Positions 38,121-46,206 of a DNA stretch of 47,719 bases are shown piece by piece. Position numbers and translations under genes: made by a program. The DNA is from Gammaproteobacteria bacterium (lineage in GTDB: Bacteria; Pseudomonadota; Gammaproteobacteria; Steroidobacterales; Rariloculaceae): positions 1 to 47,719 of the forward strand of contig JAJDWR010000041.1 in assembly GCA_022825505.1 (NCBI GenBank), written 5' to 3'. How positions within the stretch are numbered: the stretch's first letter is position 1; the number at the start of each line of letters is the position of its first letter. The notes beneath the pieces are model-generated. The model was not told where the DNA came from. It was given only the letters and a program-made list of their open reading frames with translations, and did not search any database.

Positions 38121-38531
38121 ATGAGGCGCCCGGATCTGCTGGTGGCCCTGGCCGTCTGCACGGGATGGCTCGTGTCGCTGGCCCTTCCGGCGCTGCAGGC
38201 GGGGGAAGGCGCCCCGCTGAGCGGCTGGACGCTGCTGCTCGATGGATGGCGCGCCGCCGGCGCCGGAGTCTGGGCCTGGTTCGCGAACCCCCTGTTCTTC
38301 TGTTCGATCGGCCTCCTGCTGGCAGGCCGCTACACGGCGTCGCGTGTGCTCGCCGCGCTGACCCTGCTGCTCGGACTCTCGAGCCTGGCCACCGGCCCGC
38401 TGGCGGCACGCGCCGGCTATTCCATTCCGGAACTGTCGTTCGGTTCCGGCTTCTGGATCTGGCTGTTGTCTCTTCTCGTCCTCTGCGCCTGGACCTGGGC
38501 GGCCCCCAACCTTAAGAAAAAGCAATGGTAA
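38121..38531 (+). CDS. Hypothetical integral membrane protein
   Basis: 136 aa from the ATG at 38121. It has about four hydrophobic segments (roughly residues 5-25, 45-65, 70-90 and 105-130) and a short basic C-terminal tail ending KKKQW. I do not recognise the family. It closes the selenoprotein cluster. A longer upstream frame overlaps the acetyltransferase gene and is rejected. Confidence 0.65.
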   Translation: MRRPDLLVALAVCTGWLVSLALPALQAGEGAPLSGWTLLLDGWRAAGAGVWAWFANPLFFCSIGLLLAGRYTASRVLAALTLLLGLSSLATGPLAARAGYSIPELSFGSGFWIWLLSLLVLCAWTWAAPNLKKKQW

Positions 38532-38536
38532 TCCTG

Positions 38537-38565
38537 TTGACCCCCCGCCGGATCACCCGTACAGT
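38537..38565 (+). promoter_or_regulatory. Sigma-70 promoter of the RRM gene
   Basis: TTGACC, a 17-base spacer and TACAGT form a good promoter just after the membrane-protein gene. Transcription from near 38572 would give a leader of about 200 bases before the RRM start codon. A hairpin, GTCCTG-CGAG-CAGGAC (38593-38608), lies early in this leader. Confidence 0.55.
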
Positions 38566-38775
38566 TGCACATTCACGACGGCCCGTATTCATGTCCTGCG
38601 AGCAGGACAGGATATCGGGGTGGCGTGTTTGTTGAGCGCACGGGCAGCGTATCGTTGAAGACATGGGACAATGTCGTCCAGCAAGGGTTGGCGTGGGTAG
38701 ATTCTTGAAGCGTTCGGTCTCGTGCCGTTGGTCGATTCGCTGTGCAGACGATGAACGGCGCGAGAGCTGGTGATA

Positions 38776-39027
38776 ATGAATATCTATGTCGGAAACTTGT
38801 CTTACGCCCTGAGCGAATCGGAACTGCGTGACGCCTTTGCAAACTTCGGAGCGGTCTCCTCGGTCAAGATCCTGACCGACCGCGAAACAGGCCGGTCCAG
38901 GGGCTTCGGCTTCGTCGAGATGCCCAACCGCGCGGAGGCCGAAGCCGCTGTCGCGAACCTCAACGGCAAGGACGTCGGCGGACGTCCGTTGCGCGTGAAC
39001 GAGGCGCGACCGCGCGAGCGTCGTTAA
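38776..39027 (+). CDS. RRM-type RNA-binding protein
   Basis: 83 aa, one RNA-recognition motif. RNP2 is IYVGNL at residues 3-8 and RNP1 is RGFGFVEM near residues 43-50. The tail is Arg-rich (EARPRERR). Such small RRM proteins in proteobacteria and cyanobacteria are often cold-induced. The ATG at 38776 is used; an in-frame GTG at 38770 is less likely. The roughly 200-base leader would fit post-transcriptional or cold control (inference). Confidence 0.92.
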   Translation: MNIYVGNLSYALSESELRDAFANFGAVSSVKILTDRETGRSRGFGFVEMPNRAEAEAAVANLNGKDVGGRPLRVNEARPRERR

Positions 39028-39153
39028 GCGACTCTTCCCCGGCAGGTTGATGCCGACGAACGCGGTGGCGGGATACAGGTAGTCCTCGCCGCTCTCGTCG
39101 ACGATGCGCAGATCGCCGTCGGCGAGCGTGGCCGCGCCAGCCGGCTCGTCCAC
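39028..39153 (-). pseudogene. Remnant of a small conserved ORF (SGEDYLYP motif)
   Basis: On the minus strand after the effector-binding gene, a GTG at 39153 opens a frame with DLRIVDESGEDYLYPATAFV then GINLP, which looks like a small bacterial protein that usually ends soon after this motif. Here no stop follows; the frame runs on antisense through the RRM gene to 38512. The real end was probably lost when this junction formed. Family and function are not established. Confidence 0.35.
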
Positions 39154-39183
39154 CCGGTCGCCGGTTGCGCGGCGGGTCGGCCC

Positions 39184-39717
39184 TCAATGCACTTCCGGTT
39201 CCAGCAGCGGCACGCACAGGTCGGTGATCAGGCGCGTGGCGACGACCTCCGCGGGCGTGTTGCGGTACAACTCCATGCACGGGCGTTCCGCGACCGTCTC
39301 GCCGCTGGCGGGCAACCACTCCTCGAACAGCCGCCGATATGTTTCGCTGATTTTCTCGTGGGGTCCCACGAGCCGGTGCACCGCATGTCGCCCGGCGCCG
39401 AGTGTGTCGAACTCGATCCCCGGCGGGGGGCGTTCGTGGGTGAACATCTCCACCCCCGCCTTCCAGTACCAGCGTTGCGATGGCGCAGCATCGGGCAGCT
39501 GAAACGACAGCGTCAGCAACCGGCCGGTGGGCGCGCCCAGGGTGGCCGCCCATCTGAACAGCTGTTGGAGACAGGGACTCACATCCGGCCACGCACCGAC
39601 GTCGCGAATACACGCCACCCGTATCGGTTCGAATGTCGCGATCCGGACGTCGATGGCGGTGATGCTCCCGTGTTTCGGCGGGGCCGGACATTTTACCGCA
39701 GCGCTACTGCTTGCCAC
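39184..39717 (-). CDS. GyrI-like / AraC effector-binding-domain protein
   Basis: 177 aa, starting at GTG 39717. It is a stand-alone small-molecule-binding domain of the SbmC/GyrI and AraC C-terminal type, with DVRIATFEPIRVACIRDVG at the start and CMELYRNTPAE then TDLCVPL at the end. There is no helix-turn-helix domain. It might bind a drug or a hydrophobic ligand, or act like GyrI on gyrase; this is inference. Its stop is 30 bases before the ORF remnant on the same strand. Confidence 0.8.
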   Translation of the reverse strand: MASSSAAVKCPAPPKHGSITAIDVRIATFEPIRVACIRDVGAWPDVSPCLQQLFRWAATLGAPTGRLLTLSFQLPDAAPSQRWYWKAGVEMFTHERPPPGIEFDTLGAGRHAVHRLVGPHEKISETYRRLFEEWLPASGETVAERPCMELYRNTPAEVVATRLITDLCVPLLEPEVH

Positions 39718-39900
39718 CGGGTTTGGACCGCCGGGGCGTCATATTGCGGGGAAGTCGGGCCTGCGGAGGGCGAGCGCCCCGGGGGATGCACTTCCACCGT
39801 GCGCTCAAGTACGATTCGGTAGCATGGGACAACGCTACTCGGGTTCTTGCGCTGCACGGTCGGCGATCGGTTTGTTCCTGGCTATCGGGATGAACGTCAG

Positions 39901-40335
39901 GTGAACTCCGTAGCCGTACTCTATCCCGCCTTCGCGCTGGCCTGGTGGAGCATCGTCGTGCTGGCGCTCGTGTCCATCCGGCGCCTGGGTTTCATGCGCG
40001 GCCGCGACCGCAACGACGCCGGGGAGATGGAACCGTTCGGCGTAGGCGAGCCCGGGGACACGCCCGCCGCCGTTTCGCTGGCGAACCGCAACTACGTCAA
40101 CCTCTTCGAATCGCCGGTGCTGTTCTACTTCTGCTGTACGGTCCACTTCCTCATCGACAGCGTCACCGGCGTGACGGTCTGGCTCGCCTGGGCGTATGTC
40201 GCGACAAGGTTCGCGCACAGCCTCGTGCACGTGACCTGCAACCGGGTACCGTACCGCTCGGCGATCTTCGCCATCAGTGCCGTCATTCTGTGCGTTTTGC
40301 TCGGGCAGGCCACGTTGTCGATACTCGCAGCATAG
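39901..40335 (+). CDS. MAPEG family membrane protein
   Basis: 144 aa from the GTG at 39901. It has four membrane segments and the MAPEG motif region NRNYVNLFESPVLFYF, followed by SLVHVTCNRVPYRSAIF. MAPEG proteins in eukaryotes handle eicosanoids and glutathione conjugates; the bacterial role is mostly unknown. A longer frame from 39847 adds a non-hydrophobic stretch and is not favoured. Confidence 0.85.
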   Translation: MNSVAVLYPAFALAWWSIVVLALVSIRRLGFMRGRDRNDAGEMEPFGVGEPGDTPAAVSLANRNYVNLFESPVLFYFCCTVHFLIDSVTGVTVWLAWAYVATRFAHSLVHVTCNRVPYRSAIFAISAVILCVLLGQATLSILAA

Positions 40336-40416
40336 CGGCCCTCGGCACCCATCGATCTCGCTCGCCGCTCTATCGCGTGCCTCGATGCTGATAAAATCGA
40401 AACCATGACGTGCCTC

Positions 40417-40446
40417 TTGCCACAGTCATGACGCCCGAAACAGAAT
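40417..40446 (+). promoter_or_regulatory. Candidate promoter for tRNA-Arg
   Basis: TTGCCA, an 18-base spacer and CAGAAT give a plausible sigma-70 promoter ending 36 bases before the tRNA. Match is moderate. Confidence 0.35.
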
Positions 40447-40481
40447 GTACCAGCCTTGTAAGTGACTGATTTTCATGCATT

Positions 40482-40554
40482 GCGCCCGTAGCTCAGTGGA
40501 TAGAGCACTGCCCTCCGGAGGCAGGGGCCGGGGGTTCGAATCCCTCCGGGCGCG
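40482..40554 (+). tRNA. tRNA-Arg (anticodon CCG)
   Basis: A full cloverleaf of 73 bases. The acceptor stem GCGCCCG pairs with CGGGCGC, the D arm is GCTC-AGTGGATA-GAGC, the anticodon stem CTGCC/GGCAG holds loop CTCCGGA with anticodon CCG (reads CGG), and the T loop is TTCGAAT. The discriminator is G. The 3' CCA is not encoded (CAA follows), so it must be added by the nucleotidyltransferase. Confidence 0.97.
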
Positions 40555-40599
40555 CAATCCTCTCAGGGCGCGGTAAAGAAACCGGTCGTTTCCGGGCAG

Positions 40600-41487
40600 A
40601 TGATCGTTCGTGATGAAGCAGATCTGACGCGCGCGGTGCTTCGGGTGATGGAGCGCACCGGGGACCCGCGGTTGCGCGAGATCATGGTCTCCCTGATACG
40701 GCATCTGCATGGCTTCGTTCGCGATGTCGGGCTCACCGAAGAGGAGTTCGAGGCGGCCGCGGCGCTGCTCAACGAACTCGGTCAGCAGCAGACGGATACC
40801 AACAACGAGGTCGTGCTGATGGCCGGGTCCCTGGGCGTGTCCTCGCTGGTCTGCCTGCTGAACACCGGCGATCAAACGGAGACAAGCCGGTCGATGCTGG
40901 GGCCGTTCTGGCGCCTGAATTCGCCCCCCACGGAGAATGGCGGTTCCATCGTGCGCTCGCCGACGCCCGGGCCCAGAGTGTTTGTGGAATTGCGCTACGA
41001 GGACACGGAGGGCGCGCCGGTCGCCGGTGTCGAGGTGGATGTCTGGCACGCGTCCACAGTGGGCTTGTACGAGAGCCAGGACGCGGAGCAGGCGGACATG
41101 AATCTCCGCGGCAAGTTCACCACGGATGAAGACGGGTGCATCCGTTTCGTGTCCATCAAGCCGGCCGGGTATCCGATTCCCACTGACGGGCTGGTCGGCA
41201 AGCTGCTGTCGGCCCAGGGCCGCCACCCCTTCCGGCCGGCCCATCTCCACGCCCTGGCTCGCAAGCAGGGTTACAAGACGCTCATCTCGCAGATCTATTC
41301 GGCCGACGATCCCAGACTGGACGACGATGTCCAATTCGGCGTCACGGCCTCGCTGATCGGCCATTATAGGCGTCACGACGAACCGCATCCCGACGGCAGC
41401 TCCATAGAGCCGCCCTGGTACACCCTCGAACACAGGTTGACCATGGAATCCGGGAAGTCGCGATTGCCCCGGCCGCCGATCAGGTAG
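40600..41487 (+). CDS. Intradiol ring-cleavage dioxygenase (hydroxyquinol 1,2-dioxygenase-like)
   Basis: Fe(III) enzyme that opens catechol-type rings between the hydroxyls, 295 aa. The N-terminal helical linker domain (about residues 5-95) is followed by the beta-sandwich core. Iron ligands are the Tyr in VGLYESQD, the Tyr in AGYPIP and the two His of RPAHLHAL. LGPFWRLNSPP and the overall length resemble hydroxyquinol and chlorocatechol dioxygenases more than protocatechuate enzymes. No other aromatic-degradation gene lies nearby. It starts 45 bases after tRNA-Arg. Confidence 0.88.
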   Translation: MIVRDEADLTRAVLRVMERTGDPRLREIMVSLIRHLHGFVRDVGLTEEEFEAAAALLNELGQQQTDTNNEVVLMAGSLGVSSLVCLLNTGDQTETSRSMLGPFWRLNSPPTENGGSIVRSPTPGPRVFVELRYEDTEGAPVAGVEVDVWHASTVGLYESQDAEQADMNLRGKFTTDEDGCIRFVSIKPAGYPIPTDGLVGKLLSAQGRHPFRPAHLHALARKQGYKTLISQIYSADDPRLDDDVQFGVTASLIGHYRRHDEPHPDGSSIEPPWYTLEHRLTMESGKSRLPRPPIR

Positions 41488-41628
41488 CGCGCTCCCCATC
41501 GTCCATCCGGCGCCGCGCGTGCCGGGGGACTCGGAATTCGGGAGGCGGGCGCTCCGGCGCGATGTAGCTGGCGCTGCGCGCGCCAGGGCACTCGTGGCCG
41601 CCCAGGCAGCCTGTGTTGTCGCCGGTCG

Positions 41629-42573
41629 TCAGTCGCCCAGGGAAGGAAGCACGAGGTCGTCGCCGAGCAGCCCTTCCGCAGCGTAGCGGCTCAGCAGACG
41701 GTCGTCGTGGGAAGGTACGAGCACCACCCCCTGTTCCGCCACGCCCCGCAGCCAGAGGAGTTGCGACATCAGTGCATCCGGATCCTCGCCGATGCGCGCA
41801 ATGGTTTCCGCGGGACGGAGCCTAAGCTCGGTGACGTTTTCCAGCAGCCAGCCGACGTCGCCGATAAACAGGAATTCGGTCCCCCCGGCCACGCGGACGT
41901 AGACCATCTGGTGCCCCGGCGTATGACCGGGAGCGCTGATCAGCACCACGCCGGGCGCCACCGGAAGGTACAGTCGGTAGTCCACGACCAGGTAGTCCCG
42001 CGCCTGCTGTTCCGTGATCCCGATTTCCGGCAGTTGCGGCGCCGTGGTCAGCGTGCGGACCTGCGTTTCGGTCAGGATGGCCTTGGCGGCGAGCGAGTCG
42101 CGGTTGGGGCTGCGCAGGATGCCGGCGACATGGTCGCCGTGTTCGTGGGTGACCACGATCAGGTTGGCGGCCGACAATGCGGCCTGAACCCGGTCGTTAC
42201 GTTCCGGCCAATAGGGTTCGTCGCGGCCAAACCCGTAGAACCGGTGGACGGTCTCGTCCATGCCCGCGTCGATCATCAGGCTGCCGTCCGGGTAGACGAC
42301 CTGAAAGGCGGTCCGGGCCGAGACGAACGGCTCATCCGTTCCGCCCTGAATGACCGCGGCAAAGGTGCGATGGCTCTCGGCAAACTTGATGAAGTTGATG
42401 GAGTCCGGCAGTGCCCCCGGCACATCGTCCGCCGCCTGGCGAACGCGTTCCAGCAGGTCCTCAGGATAGTCCTGAGCCTGGCCGAGGATGGGTACGGCGA
42501 ACGCGGCTGCCAGCACGGCCGCGCAGAATGGCATCAGGGCAGGTGCAGTCGGGCGAGGCGGCGTTCTTGCCAC
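41629..42573 (-). CDS. Exported metallo-beta-lactamase-fold hydrolase
   Basis: 314 aa from the GTG at 42573; an internal ATG at 42534 would begin directly at the signal peptide (AVLAAAFAVPILGQAQ). The MBL metal motif is VVTHEHGDHVAG, with a second His in SAPGHTPGHQMVY and Asp in FIGDVGW and a final His in VPSHDD. Lack of a substrate-specific signature leaves the reaction open. The start is 6 bases after the cytochrome gene on the same strand, so they may work together in the periplasm. Confidence 0.82.
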   Translation of the reverse strand: MARTPPRPTAPALMPFCAAVLAAAFAVPILGQAQDYPEDLLERVRQAADDVPGALPDSINFIKFAESHRTFAAVIQGGTDEPFVSARTAFQVVYPDGSLMIDAGMDETVHRFYGFGRDEPYWPERNDRVQAALSAANLIVVTHEHGDHVAGILRSPNRDSLAAKAILTETQVRTLTTAPQLPEIGITEQQARDYLVVDYRLYLPVAPGVVLISAPGHTPGHQMVYVRVAGGTEFLFIGDVGWLLENVTELRLRPAETIARIGEDPDALMSQLLWLRGVAEQGVVLVPSHDDRLLSRYAAEGLLGDDLVLPSLGD

Positions 42574-42579
42574 GGAGCG

Positions 42580-43083
42580 CTAGGGTTGCGCTTCGGCAAG
42601 CATGAAGTCCAGCGCGTCGAGAATCTCCTCGTCGCTGAGGTCCGTTCGTCCGCCCTTGGGCGGCATGACGCCCATCTCGCCCTGGTAGCCGTTGATCACC
42701 CGTTCGACGAGCAATTCCTGTCCCTGGGCGATCCGGGGCGCCCAGGCCTGCACATCGCCGAACACGGGCGCACCGCCGACACCGGGGGCGGCGTGGCAGA
42801 GGTAGCAGTTCTCGTTGTAGACCTGCGGCCCCGACATGGGCGCGCTCACGCTGTCGACCACCGTATGCACGACGGGCCGGACGCCAACGTCCGGGTCGCC
42901 GATCAGCGCGACGCGGCCGATGGGGCGAATCCGTTCATCGGTGGCGCCGATGAAGTCGGGGTCGTCGAACTGCCCGGAGCCGCCCGAGAACGCCTTCATG
43001 AAGACGATGCCGACCAGCACGCCAACGAAGACGCCCAGGATCAGCATGAAGCCGTCGTAAAAGCGTTGACTCCTGGAAGACAA
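42580..43083 (-). CDS. Membrane-anchored cytochrome c
   Basis: 167 aa. One N-terminal membrane segment (about residues 12-31) is followed by a class I cytochrome c domain with a single heme site CYLCH near residues 93-97 and axial Met in MPPKGG. The start is a TTG at 43083, supported by GAGGA 7 bases upstream. The electron partner is unknown. It is followed by the exported MBL-fold gene. Confidence 0.85.
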   Translation of the reverse strand: MSSRSQRFYDGFMLILGVFVGVLVGIVFMKAFSGGSGQFDDPDFIGATDERIRPIGRVALIGDPDVGVRPVVHTVVDSVSAPMSGPQVYNENCYLCHAAPGVGGAPVFGDVQAWAPRIAQGQELLVERVINGYQGEMGVMPPKGGRTDLSDEEILDALDFMLAEAQP

Positions 43084-43134
43084 GAACGGTTCCTCGGGCG
43101 CGGGCCGCAGAGTATAGCCATTCTCGTTGGCTCA

Positions 43135-44634
43135 TCAAAGCAGCCGGTCGAGACACCGCAGGTGAATCGCTTCGGCCACGTGTTCCGGGGTCAGCGCCTC
43201 GGTGCCCGCAAGGTCCGCGACGGTGCGCGCGACCTTCAGAATCCGCGTGACGGCCCGATTGCTGAGCTGCCAGTGGTTTGCGGCCTTCATCAGTACCTTG
43301 CGCGCCTGCGGGGTGAGTGCCGCGGTCCGCCACAGTTGCCGATTTGTCAACCTGGCGTTGAGCACGCCGTTTCGCTCCAGTTGCCTTTGGCGTGCGGCGG
43401 ACGCCTCGCGGGCGAAGTTCGTGCTCTCGCCCTCGCCGAGGGGCCGAACCAGCTCGTCAAAGGCAATGCGGGGTATTTCCATCTGAATGTCGAATCGGTC
43501 CAGAAGGGGGCCGGAGAGCCTTGCACGGTAGTGCTCAATACGCGAATCCGTGCAACGGCAACGGCCCGTGCCGTCCCCCCGATGACCGCAGGGGCAGGGA
43601 TTCATGGCCGCCACCAGTTGAAACTCGCAGGGATACCGGACGCGGCGGTTGCTTCGCGAGATGGTGATCGTGCCGTTTTCCAGCGGTTCGCGCATCGCCT
43701 CCAGCGCACTGCGGGAGAACTCCGGCAGTTCATCCAGGAACAGCACCCCCCGATGGGCGAGGGATACCTCGCCGGGTTTCGGCCGGGACCCTCCCCCCAC
43801 CAGCGCCGCCGCCGACGCGGTGTGGTGCGGATTGCGGAACGGCCGCTCGGCCCGCAGGATCGGCTTTATGGACGCCCCCGCGACGGAGGCGATGCTCGCC
43901 ACGCCGAGCATATCGTCGGCCGACAGGCGGGGCAGCAGCGTGATGAGCCGCTGGGCCAGCATGCTCTTGCCGCTGCCCGGCGGGCCCAGCATGAGCAGGT
44001 GATGCGCGCCGGCGGCGGCGACGAGCAAGGCGCGCTTGCCCTCGCTGTGTCCGCGCACGTCGGACAGGTCCGCGGCAAACGGTTGCGCAGAATCCGGCGC
44101 AGACGGCTTCAGCCTGTTCAGCGGCTCTTCGCCCTTGAGATGTTTCACCACCTCCATAAGATGCTCGGCGGGGTATACGCGGGCGTCGTCCACCAGCGCA
44201 GCCTCGGCCGCATTGCCCGCGGGCAGGATCATCGCGCGGCCCGCGTCGCGGGCCGCCAGGACCGCCGGCAGGGCGCCCAGCACGGGCCGCAGCGCGCCGC
44301 TCAACGCCAGTTCGCCGATGAATTCGTATTCCTCCACCGGCCATTTCCAGCCGCTTTCCACCTGCAGCACCCCCAGCGCGATGGGCAGGTCGAAGCGGCC
44401 GCCTTCCTTGGGAATGTCGGCGGGGCCGAGGTGAACGGTGACCCGGCTGGGCGGTACCGGGTGCCCGCAGGTCTGCAGCGCCGCGCGCACGCGGTCGCGG
44501 CTCTCCCGGACGGCCGCCGCCGGAAGGCCCGCAATGGTGAATGCAGGCAAGCCGCCCGCGACATGAACTTCGACATGGGTCTGATAGGCTTCCATGCCCA
44601 TCTGGCCGCGGCTGAACAAGTGGGCGAGACCCAC
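43135..44634 (-). CDS. comM: ComM/YifB family Mg-chelatase-like AAA+ ATPase
   Basis: 499 aa from the GTG at 44634. It has an N-terminal Lon-like domain with EVHVAGGLPAFTIAGLP, a Walker A GPPGSGKSML, Walker B LFLDELPEFSRSALEAMREPLE, a Cys-rich MNPCPCGHRGDGTGRCRC insert, and a C-terminal Mg-chelatase domain. In naturally competent bacteria ComM is a branch-migration helicase that extends strand exchange during transformation. It lies 81 bases after ubiK. Confidence 0.95.
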   Translation of the reverse strand: MGLAHLFSRGQMGMEAYQTHVEVHVAGGLPAFTIAGLPAAAVRESRDRVRAALQTCGHPVPPSRVTVHLGPADIPKEGGRFDLPIALGVLQVESGWKWPVEEYEFIGELALSGALRPVLGALPAVLAARDAGRAMILPAGNAAEAALVDDARVYPAEHLMEVVKHLKGEEPLNRLKPSAPDSAQPFAADLSDVRGHSEGKRALLVAAAGAHHLLMLGPPGSGKSMLAQRLITLLPRLSADDMLGVASIASVAGASIKPILRAERPFRNPHHTASAAALVGGGSRPKPGEVSLAHRGVLFLDELPEFSRSALEAMREPLENGTITISRSNRRVRYPCEFQLVAAMNPCPCGHRGDGTGRCRCTDSRIEHYRARLSGPLLDRFDIQMEIPRIAFDELVRPLGEGESTNFAREASAARQRQLERNGVLNARLTNRQLWRTAALTPQARKVLMKAANHWQLSNRAVTRILKVARTVADLAGTEALTPEHVAEAIHLRCLDRLL

Positions 44635-44715
44635 GGTCAGCGGGCCGGCAGGGGGCCTTGCGGCCCGGAACAGGAGTCCCGCCTCGCGCCGATATCGTCG
44701 AGGCGTCCGCCCGGC

Positions 44716-44973
44716 TCAGTCGGTTGCGTTCTCCTCAAATGACGCCAGACGGGCTTCCAGCGCCTCGAGCTTCTCGCGGGTTCTGGCAAGCACGGCCAGT
44801 TGAACGTCGAATTCTTCACGGGTAACCAGGTCCATTCGAGCCAGTGTGGACTGCAGCATCGACTTGAAATTGCGCTCCATGTCCTCGCGCATGGACTTGA
44901 TGTTGCCCGGCACGGAATCCGCCAGTTTGCGGGCCAGTTCGTCCAGCTTCGGACCATTGAATCTTTCTGTCAT
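44716..44973 (-). CDS. ubiK: Ubiquinone biosynthesis accessory factor UbiK
   Basis: 85 aa, mostly helical, with a C-terminal coiled coil containing EEFDVQLAVLARTREKLEALE, the BMFP/YqiC family hallmark. It supports ubiquinone synthesis with UbiJ in other gammaproteobacteria. ubiK beside comM is a common gammaproteobacterial order. It is divergent from hemX. Confidence 0.9.
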   Translation of the reverse strand: MTERFNGPKLDELARKLADSVPGNIKSMREDMERNFKSMLQSTLARMDLVTREEFDVQLAVLARTREKLEALEARLASFEENATD

Positions 44974-45013
44974 TGCCTTCCCGTATGGTTATCGAACAGG
45001 CGCGCCCGTGGGA

Positions 45014-45048
45014 GGGGCATTTCTCGCCAATCCTCGTGGAAATGCCCC
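45014..45048. promoter_or_regulatory. 10-base inverted repeat between ubiK and hemX
   Basis: GGGGCATTTC (45014-45023) and GAAATGCCCC (45039-45048) are a perfect inverted repeat with 15 bases between. A TATGAT (45050-45055) starts right after it and could be the hemX -10, so the repeat would cover the -35 region. It may be an operator for a dimeric regulator or an RNA hairpin. Confidence 0.45.
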
Positions 45049-45093
45049 CTATGATACTCTCGCTTTCAGGGTTCAACAGGTCAGTTTTGCAGC

Positions 45094-46206
45094 ATGAGCG
45101 GCAACGATTCAACAGAGCAAGCCGGCGAAGTCAAGGCGCCGGCGCCGAAGCCGGCTGCGGAATCACCGCAGCCACCGCCTGTCCCCGGGCCGCGCGGCCG
45201 GAAGGGACTGTGGTTCACGCTCGTACTGGCCATCACGGTCTCGCTGGCTGCCGCCGCCGCCAACGGACTGTTGTGGTGGCAGCAGCGGCAGCTTGAGGTG
45301 GCGCTGGCGCAGGGCGACAGCGCGGCTGCCCTGTCGGTGGGCGAGATTCGCGCCGCTATCGAGTCCCTCGACGAGGGCGTCGGCACGCTGCAGCGGTCGG
45401 ATGCCGCCCAGCTTGAAGCGTCGGCCCGAGTTAGCGCCAATGTGGACGAACTGTCGGTCCGGTACGAGGCGCTGGAGTCTCGTGTCAACGACTTTCAGGG
45501 GGTCACGGGCGACGCCCGGCGCCGCTGGCTGCTGGCCGAGGCGGAGCATTATCTGAACCTTGGCAACGCGGAACTCTCCCTGGGCGGGCATTGGGAGACT
45601 GCGATCATTGCACTGGACCTTGCCGATGACGCGCTGCGGCAGTTGGCTGATCCGGCGCTTGCACGGGTACGCCAACAGATTTCCGCAGATCTGCAGACCC
45701 TGCAAAGCGCCGAACTGGCCGATGTGGAAGGCCTGAGCTACACGCTCGGCCGCCTGGCCGCCCGCGTGGACGAATTGCCCATGGGCGCCGCGGTGCCGGC
45801 CAATCTGATCGCCGAACCGGATGGGTTGGAGAACGTGGATTCCGGCTGGAACCGGGTCTGGCTCAGCATCCGGGGGGCGATTTCCGGCATGATCAGCGTG
45901 GAGCGCAGCGACACGGCTGAATCGCCTGCGCTGACCGCGCGCGAGCAGTCGCTGCTTCGCCGGCAACTGGAACTGGAACTGGAAATGGCGCGCCTCGGCC
46001 TGCTGCGCAACCAGACCCAGGTCTTCCGCACCGGCGTGGAGACGGCCCGGGATCTGTTGACCCGGCACTTCGATGGTTCGGAACAGGCCGTGCAGAGCGC
46101 CGTCACGCTCCTTGAGGACATGGCGCAACTGGACATCGAGCCTGAACGTCCCGATATCAGCGGCTCGCTGAGCCTGTTGCGCGAACTGGCAGCCAGAGAC
46201 GGCTGA
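45094..46206 (+). CDS. hemX: HemX-like membrane protein
   Basis: 370 aa. A Pro/Ala-rich cytoplasmic N-terminus is followed by one membrane segment (about residues 38-58) and a long periplasmic helical domain with coiled-coil stretches. RRWLLAEAEHYLNLGNAELSLGG is the family landmark. Early annotations called HemX a uroporphyrinogen methyltransferase, but no SAM motif is visible. It overlaps hemY by one base (TGATG). The usual upstream hemC and hemD are not here. Confidence 0.92.
   Translation: MSGNDSTEQAGEVKAPAPKPAAESPQPPPVPGPRGRKGLWFTLVLAITVSLAAAAANGLLWWQQRQLEVALAQGDSAAALSVGEIRAAIESLDEGVGTLQRSDAAQLEASARVSANVDELSVRYEALESRVNDFQGVTGDARRRWLLAEAEHYLNLGNAELSLGGHWETAIIALDLADDALRQLADPALARVRQQISADLQTLQSAELADVEGLSYTLGRLAARVDELPMGAAVPANLIAEPDGLENVDSGWNRVWLSIRGAISGMISVERSDTAESPALTAREQSLLRRQLELELEMARLGLLRNQTQVFRTGVETARDLLTRHFDGSEQAVQSAVTLLEDMAQLDIEPERPDISGSLSLLRELAARDG

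Noticed and set aside
38573..38842. Minus-strand frame of 89 codons overlapping the RRM leader
   Set aside because: No motif or ribosome-binding site, and it overlaps the promoter and the start of a certain gene on the other strand.
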